From Ligustrum vulgare (taxonomy: Eukaryota; Streptophyta; Magnoliopsida; Lamiales; Oleaceae): DNA of 64,000 bases. Each line of letters starts with the position of its first letter. Positions within the stretch are counted from its first letter, which is position 1. The stretch spans positions 18,242,133 to 18,306,132 of the forward strand of contig OY743187.1 in the NCBI GenBank assembly GCA_963555705.1. The letters are read 5' to 3'. Under the pieces are notes generated by a model. It ran no database searches. It had not been told where the DNA came from and saw only the letters and a list, made by a program, of their open reading frames with translations. Made by a program: the position numbers and the translations under genes. Shown in pieces: positions 56,738 through 64,000 of this stretch.

Positions 56738-58000
56738 TTGAAAGTTAGAAATATAATTTATTTTGGATGTAATTGAATTAATCAATCAATTAATTGGATG
56801 GGAGACCTGTCACGTACAATACCACATGTGAGCTTCATGTATGGAAAGAGTTCGACTTACATTAGAACTAAAACTAAAACTAAAGGAAAGAGTTCTTTAG
56901 GATTTTGATGTGTAATCGCAATTAAGTTATGTCTAGAATATAAATAGGCACATATATTTTATGATTAACTAGTATTTTCACCCGTGCGATGTACGAGAAT
57001 ATGTTTGTGACAATAATTTCAATCAAGATTTATGAAAATGTATTAATTATATATACAATCATATAATTAAAAACATAGTACAATAACATTTTAATACAAA
57101 ATATTATCGAATTTAAAACTTTAAAAAAGACAAAATTAATCAAAATAGAAAATGTAATATGTACAAAACTAATTAAAATTAGGATATCAATCCTGATCTT
57201 TATAGGATTTTTCTTTTTCTTTTTAAAATGTTTTTTCTTTTAAAAAAATATTTTTATTTATTATTTATTTGTTCGTTGAACTTTTTTCTTCTAAATAAGT
57301 TATTCTTATCTTTTTTTTATATGTTAAAATATTTTGAAATATTTATATTTAACCAATAAATTAAATTGAAGGAGAACTTCCAGCTCTAGAGCTTATTGAA
57401 TGATTCTTGTTCACTGTTAAGCTTTACAAAATTAAGTATTAAAATAATAATTACAAAAATAATCAATTATCATGATACGACAATTGGACAACGTGAGAGA
57501 TCAAAAAATTATATCGAAAATTTTATACCATATAATCATTACAATTATTAAAATTAATGGTGAATAAAAATATTAGCATCACTTCGGTAATTATTTATAA
57601 ATTTATTTACAAACAACATATTTTTTACCCACTTTTTAACTATGCATATTTTTCAAACTAACTTTTCAACAACGCATCTCAAATATAAAACAACAATATT
57701 TTTGTTTATAAACAAAAACATAACTTTCAAATGGAAGTGTAAGTATTTTCTATAAATTTATTTACAAACAAAATATTTTTCATTCATGTTTGTCTAAATG
57801 AGATAAATACGACATTACAAATTAAAATTACATTAATCAACAAGAATTTAAATACTACGACATTAATATACACATATTTTTATTGTATTATATTATATTT
57901 TAGTTTTTTATTTCCAAAAATTGGAAGTACATTTTGGAGGGAAAATGACATTTAATGTTTCTCTCTCCTCACTTCTATTTTGATATATGTATAGATAGAT
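56590..58000. other. Intergenic AT-rich DNA without a gene
   Basis: (TA)n at 56708-56732 and poly-T/A stretches at 57210-57330; 57585-57730 is another diverged AT-rich MITE. No coding region seen. Confidence 0.5.
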
Positions 58001-58003
58001 TAA

Positions 58004-58176
58004 GAGCCTGTTTGATAATGTGAAAAGTTATGATTTTTATAGTTTTTTTGAGTTTTTTGATGGATGTGGTTTAAAAATATTTAAAAAGTCAAAAATTGTG
58101 GGCTTGACTAAGAATTGATGGTTGAGATTGAGTTTGAAAAGTTGTGGTAAAACTTTTAATTTTACAAAACAAGCTC
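58004..58176. mobile_element. Harbinger-type MITE, 173 bp, TSD TAA
   Basis: GAGCCTGTTTGATAATG and ACAAAACAAGCTC are inverted ends; TAA lies at 58001-58003 and 58177-58179. Same family as 42959-43130 by length and internal phrases. Confidence 0.8.
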
Positions 58177-58587
58177 TAAGGTTTTTATTGCTTTCATTGT
58201 TGAGCTAAAAAATTAAAGATTATTTTCTATATGAGCAATTATAGGGAGATATTTTGTAGGGACATTTTTAGTGACATTATGATATGGCTTACTGTAGCGA
58301 CCAAGAATTTTTACGCATTTAAATAATTATTTTAATTTTTAGAAAATCGTGTCGCTACTATTTCACTCATTATTTTGAAGTTAACGCCGCGACGTGTTCG
58401 TCAAGCCAAGTCAAGAAATAGTCAAGATTGTTCGATTTTAAATTAAATTCCGAATTTCTAAAAATATCTCCATTCTCTTGATTTAAAGTATATTAAGTCC
58501 AAGTACTTAATTCAATGTTATCCCAATATTTATTTATTTCCAAATTACTTTTATTATTGAAATTAAGAAAATATATGCAAGCATGAG

Positions 58588-58945
58588 AGGTTCCATTATA
58601 TGTAATCATGAAGAGCATAATATTTGTATAAATATGGAAAAGTATATGAATGGTTGATAAGACTCCATTATATGTAATCATGAAGAGCATAATATTTGTA
58701 TAAATATGGAAAAGTATATGAATGGTTGATAAGACTCCATTATATGTAATCATGAAGAGCATAATATTTGTATAAATATGGAAAAGTATATGAATGGTTG
58801 ATAAGACTCCATTATATGTAATCATGAAGAGCATAATATTTGTATAAATATGGAAAAGTATATGAATGGTTGATAAGATTCCATTATATGTAATCATGAA
58901 GAGCATAATATTTGTATAAATATGAAAAAGTATATGAATGGTGCT
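58588..58945. repeat. 72-bp minisatellite, 5 copies
   Basis: The unit starts TCCATTATATGTAATCATGA and includes GAGCATAATATTTGTATAA. Copies are almost identical, differing mainly in GGTT/GACT/GATT before TCCATT. Since 72 = 24 codons, the minus strand reads as a 24-residue repeat peptide, which I regard as an artefact. Confidence 0.97.
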
Positions 58946-59164
58946 TTACTTTAAGAAAAGGATGTGTAAAATTAATAGAATTGAATGATGATGTTTACAT
59001 TATGCCAACTTTATACATCTATATAAATCCATCTCTTTTACACACAACTCTACACATATACACTTATTTCGAATCTCTTGACAAAATCCACAAGTAAGAG
59101 AAATTCAAGGTGGTCAAGAAAGTTTTGGTCCATTTACTACTACACTTCATTTTAATCTTTTAAA

Positions 59165-59390
59165 AGGTAAGTATATCTTATGTTTTTATGAAAAGTAAGT
59201 ATGTTTTTATGAAAGATAAATATACCTTATGTTTTTATGAAAAGTAAGTATGTTTTTATGAAAGGTATTACCTTATGTTTTTTTATGAAAAGTAAGTATG
59301 TTTTTATGAAAGGTAAATACACCTTATGTTTTTAAAAAAAGTAAGTATGTTTTTATGAAAAGTAAATATACCTTATGTTTTTACGAAAAT
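59165..59390. repeat. ~50-bp tandem repeat, about 5 copies
   Basis: Unit: ACCTTATGTTTTTATGAAAA then GTAAGTATG then TTTTTATGAAAGGTAAATA. Unit length varies slightly between copies. It includes repeated GTAAGT donors. Confidence 0.9.
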
Positions 59391-59901
59391 GTTTGGATCA
59401 TTGCTATGAAATCAATCTCACAAGATTGCTATAGGTCCCATATGATATGTTTATGATTATGCTAAGGGGACCGGAGTTTAGTAGCGCTACACATAAGAAT
59501 TCTTGCCATCTAAGTTCGGTAAAATTCTTGTGTCTCTCTATGTTTATGAGGATTTCGATCCTATCCTATATTATGATGAAAATGATCCATATGCTTTCAA
59601 AAGAAAATTATGCTTGGTATACTTACTGGGATTTTATAAATCTCACTCCACGATATTTACCATTTTCAGATAATTGAAGGTTTGAGGCGGTCAACATGGA
59701 AGTGGCAAAAGTGGTTAAGATTGATGAGATAATTATGTTGAACTTTATGTAAGAAAATTATGTTCTATTTTTATTCACAAATAAAATTATGGGATTCTAA
59801 TTATTCTTTTGAATAATTTTACATTACTATTTAAGTCTCGATAATATGATATGAGTCACTTTTAGTGGCACTCGAATGGTCGAGAATTCGGGTCGTCACA
59901 G

Positions 59902-59915
59902 TTGGTATTAGAGCC
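59902..59915 (+). promoter_or_regulatory. Primer-binding site of Tekay-like element
   Basis: TTGGTATTAGAGCC, one change from the usual TTGGTATCAGAGCC, one base after the LTR end. Confidence 0.8.
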
Positions 59916-60339
59916 AGGTTTTAAAAACGATTCTGTAGATTTTGAAATTTTATTTCTTAAAAAAAAAAAAAAAAAAATCACTATTCACGTGAACAGTAAA
60001 ACGACGTGCTATTCATGATGAACAGTGAACGAAATCACTATTCATTATATAAAAAAAAAATCTGGGAAATTATTTTTCAAAGACATATTTTCAAAATTTT
60101 CTAGAGTTTAGTTTCTTCTTTAATGTATTTGACCTTGAAATTTTAGTTGGGTTAATTATTTTTTTATGAGTTTAACACAATGTAAAGATTTGCACATTTT
60201 TTTACACATGTGATGAAATGAAAAGTTAGTCTATTGGCATGATTTTAAAAGCTTGCTTTATGATAAGAAAAGTTGAATTTTCACATGTCAAGTATGGTTA
60301 TGATTTTGAAAAGCATGATGAAATTTGATGTGCGAATTT

Positions 60340-61800
60340 CAAGGACAAAATTCATTTTAAGAAGGGGAGTTTGTAATGTCCTGAAAATTTTATGGAATAT
60401 AATTAGTTAGTGATATGATGTTTATATTGATGTCTTTGATAAATTTCTAGAAGTTCGGGGACTAAAGGAAAATAAGATTATATGAAATATTTTAACTCAT
60501 CACTCTACTATGTCACTCTCCACGTATTGACTCCTCGAACCAGGTATGTTATATGCTTTGCAAGTCATTTACGATTTTATTAAGACATGTTAAGTATGAA
60601 ATATTCATATGTTATGAATCTTTAAGTGAAATATACATGTTGAGTATGATATGAATTGATAGAAGCCTGAATTTTAATTTATTCCTTTTAATGTAGAATC
60701 ATGAGACATAGAGGATATTGATATGAATTTTGGTTCATATTAAGCTTAGTAAGACTGACTAAATTAGAAAAATAAGTTGGTTCGTAACTTTTGCCAAAAA
60801 TATATGGAATAATATATTACAAACAAAATTAATAATGAATTCGTACAATAATTTATCCCTTTATCACTACCTTTGTGTAAAAACAAGGGAAAAACTGTGG
60901 ATGGTTATTAGTACTTTCTCTTCAAGTTTCAATTTTCGGTTCAATAATTTATCCCTTTATCACTACCTTTGCTTAAAAGCAAGGAAAAACTGTGGATGAT
61001 TATTGGTACCACTCTTCAAGTTTCAATTCTGAAAAAAAAAAAAAAAATCAGAAAGAAAAGAAAGAAAGAGAACGGGTGTTGAGCATAATGGGAATAATAT
61101 GACTTAAGAATGATTTTCAAAATAATTGTTGTCCTCAAGTTTAGAAATGATGAACCTTAAATGGACTTTGCATAATTGATTTTAGACATGGCACTAAGTA
61201 TGAGAAGTCAACAGAAATGATTAGAAATATGTTCAGATTATCTATCATTTAGATTTAATGAGAAATAGCGAGCCAATTTTATGAAGTTTTATGAGATGTT
61301 AAGATTATAAGTGATATAATTTTAATGAGACTTTTATGAGAAGCATTATGAAGTTAGAGATTTAAAGATTTGGTTATTGGGAATTAAGTAATGGATATTA
61401 TGTTGAGTAAGTGAATTATGCCTCTATATTGAAGAGAAATTTATTATGAACTTTGGCCTTGTGATTAAATTTTGGGAATATGATTTATGACTTATATTTA
61501 TAAGTATGAGTAATCTTTTGAGCCAATTAAGGTATTGAAGGAAGTGATATTGTGATATTGATGACTATGATTTGAAATTTCTATGTTGAGGAATTATGAA
61601 TTGATTTTCTGGAATATTTTTTATGATATTGAAGTTTGATGAAATTCTGGTCAATTTTTAGATCGTTGTGATCAAATGTGGAATTATTTATTATTGTGAG
61701 TTATGAAGTATGCTTACGGTTTGAATAAGTCCAAATTTCAAAGGAAACTCTGCCTAGAATTTTATCGTTTGGAATTAAGAGCATAGTATGGTATACAATC
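60340..61800 (+). mobile_element. 3' end of another gypsy element: coding tail, polypurine tract, LTR
   Basis: TTTCAAGGACAAAATTCATT and AAGAAGGGGAG precede TGTAATGTCCTGAAAATTTT at 60372, the same junction layout as at 5356-5375 and 23850-23885 but a different LTR family. A ~95-bp tandem duplication (AATAATTTATCCCTTTATCA) lies at 60840-61030. The LTR's right end is not visible. Confidence 0.6.
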
Positions 61801-61974
61801 ACTAAGAGAATTGAGGTTAGACATGCAAGTTCATTTACATCACAAACGAGATTTAGTAGACGATAACAGAGATAATATTATTTCTCATGAAGAGAACACA
61901 CAAGAGTCACACTGGAAAGGAAATACATGAAACACACAAAAGCAAACGAGAGAAACATGAGATAATCCTCAAAA

Positions 61975-62190
61975 TGAGAGATGTGTTTCAAGAGTATCCG
62001 TATCCTACCACCTCTGATCTTTTGAGGAAATAAAGAAACCTTCAAAGAGGTGTGTTTCGAGAGTAAGAATACTCCGTAATCTACCACCTGGAACCTTTGA
62101 GGTACACACAAGATTTAAACATTAAGGAAATCCTAGTAAATGGAGGGGTGTCTCGAGAGTGAGAATACTCCGTACTCTACCCCCACCTAT
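61975..62190. repeat. Three diverged repeats downstream of LOG
   Basis: The phrase GGTGTGTTTCGAGAGTAAGA and then ATACTCCGTAATCTACCACC recurs near 61978, 62047 and 62142 (about 70 and 95 bp apart). Each contains the dyad GAGTAAGAATACTC or a variant. They lie between the LOG stop and the gypsy LTR. Confidence 0.75.
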
Positions 62191-62198
62191 TCTAAGAT

Positions 62199-62852
62199 TC
62201 ACAGAGTTAAATTTACATTAACCGGACTCCGTTTTCGCTTGATTCCCCTTCCTTGCGACCAATCTATCTTAACTCCTGCTGGATCTTGTATTGAGATATA
62301 TGACTGCAGCTTATCCAGTAGTTCATCAATAGTAGGAGCAGAAATAAGAAGCCTTCTGGAAAATGGAGAGATGAATCCCTGTTTCACAGTATAATCAAGA
62401 AACGTTAACAAACCATCAAAGAAATTGTTAACATTCAGAAGCCCAATAGGCTTAGTATGGAGATCTAGTTGAGCCCATGAGGTAATATTAAAGATTTCTT
62501 CTAAGGTACCAAAACCTCCGGGCAGGGCTATAAAGGCATCAGAACCATATAGCATACAAGTTATGCGTTCATGGATGGATAAGGTTTGAACTTCATGCCC
62601 TCGTGTTTTGCCTGCAACATCTACCAAAGGGACAGGTATGACACCGATTACTTTTGATTTCTCTGCAAGAGCAGATTGGGAAACACAACCCATTAGACCA
62701 CTGCTACCACCCCCATATACAAGAGTGATACCTTTCTCCCCCAGTTTCTTTCCAAGATCTACGGCCGCTTCTAGATACCCAAAACCTTTCCCCACTTTTG
62801 ATCCACAAAATACACAAATAGTTTTGATCTGTCGAAGTTTTGGTGTTTCCAT
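62199..62852 (-). CDS. LOG: LOG-like cytokinin riboside 5'-monophosphate phosphoribohydrolase, intronless, 217 aa
   Basis: The uninterrupted frame starts METPKLRQIKTICVFCGS and ends with a basic tail and TAA. It shows the Rossmann nucleotide-binding GGGSSGLMG (~residues 48-56) and the family signature PGGFGTLEEIFNITSWAQL (~residues 111-129), with the catalytic Glu and the upstream Arg in HERITCM (~residues 94-100). Canonical LOGs read RKAEM there, so the Lys after Arg is replaced by Ile. LOG enzymes release active cytokinin bases from nucleotide forms in the cytosol and nucleus. The usual length is ~210-220 aa. Typical plant LOG genes have several introns; this one has none, which suggests a retrocopy or an intronless subfamily. 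A TATA box CTTTAAATAG lies 74-83 bp upstream of the ATG. Confidence 0.93.
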   Translation of the reverse strand: METPKLRQIKTICVFCGSKVGKGFGYLEAAVDLGKKLGEKGITLVYGGGSSGLMGCVSQSALAEKSKVIGVIPVPLVDVAGKTRGHEVQTLSIHERITCMLYGSDAFIALPGGFGTLEEIFNITSWAQLDLHTKPIGLLNVNNFFDGLLTFLDYTVKQGFISPFSRRLLISAPTIDELLDKLQSYISIQDPAGVKIDWSQGRGIKRKRSPVNVNLTL

Positions 62853-62925
62853 CTTTGATAGTAAAGAGGGGAAAACTTACGAAGAAGATGTGATTTTGGG
62901 ATGCCTGAACTATGAAAATGTTTGG

Positions 62926-62935
62926 CTATTTAAAG
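62926..62935 (-). promoter_or_regulatory. TATA box of LOG-like gene
   Basis: CTTTAAATAG on the minus strand within the near-palindrome GGCTATTTAAAGCC (62924-62937), at a normal distance from the start codon at 62852. Confidence 0.6.
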
Positions 62936-62963
62936 CCGAAAAACTACACTGTTTCTGATTGTC

Positions 62964-62967
<4 letters not shown>

Positions 62968-63027
<60 letters not shown>
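62968..63027 (+). repeat. 60-nt A run
   Basis: Uninterrupted A on the plus strand between CTTCT and GGGTAAAG, between the LOG promoter and the virus-like frame. If it is a retrotransposition tail, it belongs to a plus-strand insertion, not to LOG or the virus-like gene, which run on the minus strand. Confidence 0.95.
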
Positions 63028-63030
<3 letters not shown>

Positions 63031-63074
63031 TAAAGATTTACTTTTGACAAAATCAACCTACTTTTGACTATTTT

Positions 63075-63180
63075 ATCAAAGCTTTCTCCTTTCGGTGATT
63101 TATTTTCCAGCTTTATCAAAACTCGAGAAAGGAAAATATATTTTTACCAGCTTTATCAAAACGCGTGAAAGAAAACAGAT
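63075..63180. repeat. Short direct repeats CAGCTTTATCAAAACNCG
   Basis: CAGCTTTATCAAAACTCGAG near 63109 and CAGCTTTATCAAAACGCGTG near 63148 repeat with ~40-bp spacing; a related TTTTATCAAAGC is at 63072. These are downstream of the virus-like frame. Confidence 0.7.
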
Positions 63181-63212
63181 AAATATTTTAAATGCGTATC
63201 AAAAGATTTACC

Positions 63213-63764
63213 TTATATCAATGCTGAGTTGCCAGAAACCTCATTTTGTAAAACAGACTGGCAGACAGGATCTTTTGCAGTTATATTTTTGAGACTATAA
63301 CGATTTTTGTCTTCGTTAAATTGAGCGTATAAGGAAAGCAGTTCACGTTGCACATACCCACTTGGGTGCTTCTCAAGAGTCAGTCGAATATCATCCAAAG
63401 ACTCCTTACTCAGTCCACCCTTTATGAATTCGATTTTATCATCTCGATTGTTAGAAGAATATCCTACTGATTTACAACGAGTATTACAGTTCCAACGAGC
63501 ACATTTGTAGCAACCATTCAGCCTTTTTGCTCTTCATTTCTTTGCGAAGGTGCTTTTGCCTAAACCAGGCATGTGTTTAGGAAATGTCGATGGCAATTCA
63601 CCAGCAAATCGAACTTTTGCTTCGATCAACCAGCGAACATCTTCAGGGATGCCATGAGCCATCAGTAACCCCAATCTTTTGAGCCTAATCCGATAGATTT
63701 TTCTCAGATCATTCATGGGAAGACTGGAATAATACTTGCGAATGTTTGAAAGGATGATATCCAT
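63213..63764 (-). pseudogene. Endogenous viral element: betaflexivirus-type nucleic-acid-binding protein, one in-frame TGA
   Basis: On the minus strand one frame runs from ATG at 63764 to TAA at 63213 (about 183 codons), interrupted only by TGA at 63534-63536. The N-terminal ~75 residues are helical and basic and end in GLGKSTFAKK. After the stop comes a basic stretch and a compact Cys pattern C-x2-C-x4-C-x3-C, then a charged helical tail. The order (STFAK, Arg/Lys-rich block, CxxC zinc-finger-like pattern) is that of the cysteine-rich nucleic-acid-binding proteins encoded last in carlavirus- and vitivirus-type genomes (Betaflexiviridae), where they act in RNA binding and silencing suppression. 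The C-terminal ~60 residues I do not recognise. No other viral gene is visible, and upstream sequence is plant-like with a TATA box. Identification rests on motif order, so it needs a profile search. Confidence 0.55.
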
Positions 63765-63797
63765 GTTTTGATGGATCTAACCTCTTCCCAGCACGAA

Positions 63798-63808
63798 CTA
63801 TTTAAAAG
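63798..63808 (-). promoter_or_regulatory. TATA box before the virus-like frame
   Basis: CTTTTAAATAG on the minus strand, 34-44 bp before the ATG at 63764. Upstream sequence to the window end is CT-rich and plant-promoter-like, not coding. Confidence 0.5.
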
Positions 63809-64000
63809 CGTAAAGGATCTGAGTGAGTCAAAGTGATTTTGATTCCAGCAAGAAAGCGCAGGAATAAAATAATAAAAAGAAGAGACAATGGTTAATGCGC
63901 TGAGAAAGTATGGAATAGAAAAAAAAAATGAAAAGGAGGAACAAGATTGATGCGCTGTTAACGTTTCTCAATAAAGGAAGATTTGATGATAAGATATGAG

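Larger units (their letters stand above)
58293..59900 (+). mobile_element. 5' LTR of Tekay-like element, same family as 23885 LTR
   Basis: Starts TGTAGCGACCAAGAATTTTTA, ends GGGTCGTCACA, and is followed by a PBS-like TTGGTATTAGAGCC. About 1.6 kb. It contains a 72-bp minisatellite (58588-58945) and ~54-bp repeats (59165-59390). Internal sequence after 59915 lasts only ~450 bp before another element's 3' end. Confidence 0.8.

Noticed and set aside
58493..58906. 137-residue protein with 24-residue repeats
   Set aside because: Product of a 72-bp minisatellite in an LTR; no start context, no homology recognised.
62968..63027. A run as the poly(A) tail of the LOG retrocopy or of the virus-like insertion
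   Set aside because: Both genes are on the minus strand, so a tail would be T on the plus strand and lie on the other side.

Overview
The window is nuclear DNA of a flowering plant, almost certainly a eudicot. The evidence is AT-rich sequence, spliced genes with GT-AG introns, plant-type Ty3/gypsy and Ty1/copia retrotransposons, hAT and PIF/Harbinger MITEs, and plant gene families (P450, LOG, LRR membrane protein). I cannot name the species. I see no rRNA or tRNA gene, CRISPR array or bacterial-style operon.

Layout. 1-3600: 3' part of a Ty3/gypsy element of the Tat/Retand kind (integrase, two tandem-repeat arrays, and a spliced gene on the opposite strand with a Transposase_28-like region). 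3600-8127: 3' end of a Tekay/Del-like gypsy element with a ~2.75-kb LTR. 8128-18369: a broken cytochrome P450 gene whose introns hold a complete young copia element (8555-13408) and a solo LTR (13952-15467), plus a tandem and palindromic duplication. 18617-22070: hAT MITE, tandem repeats and another MITE. 22400-27050: copia-like LTR, a 324-bp fold-back, and a second Tekay 3' end carrying a hAT element. 27050-27410: fragment of a RAD6/UBC2-type E2 gene. 27910-34866: nested PIF/Harbinger elements with transposase remnants, a copia LTR on the minus strand and further insertions. 35370-37275: MITEs. 37487-39897: an intact six-exon host gene on the minus strand with cell-cycle type promoter motifs. 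40600-48160: Harbinger MITE, C-rich GTCACA repeats, a perfect solo LTR (43602-44986) and a rearranged inverted LTR. 48192-51852: CACTA end and a copia element lacking gag. 52295-52395: IBR5-like phosphatase fragment. 53642-56081: an eight-exon gene for a short LRR membrane protein. 58293-61800: Tekay LTR with primer-binding site and minisatellites, then a second LTR. 62199-62852: intronless LOG-like cytokinin-activating enzyme. 63213-63764: a reading frame resembling the 3'-terminal nucleic-acid-binding protein of plant betaflexiviruses, broken by one TGA.

Probably functional host genes are the six-exon minus-strand gene, the LRR protein and LOG. The rest is mobile DNA and gene debris. Two observations stand out. 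First, several unrelated LTR families carry arrays of family-specific palindromes or repeated motifs, in most cases just upstream of a TATA box: GCGATCGC, TTACGGCCGTAA, TTTCGGTCGACCGAAA and ACAACCTTTGG. This looks like a recurrent promoter architecture. Second, the virus-like frame beside LOG has its own plant-type TATA box.
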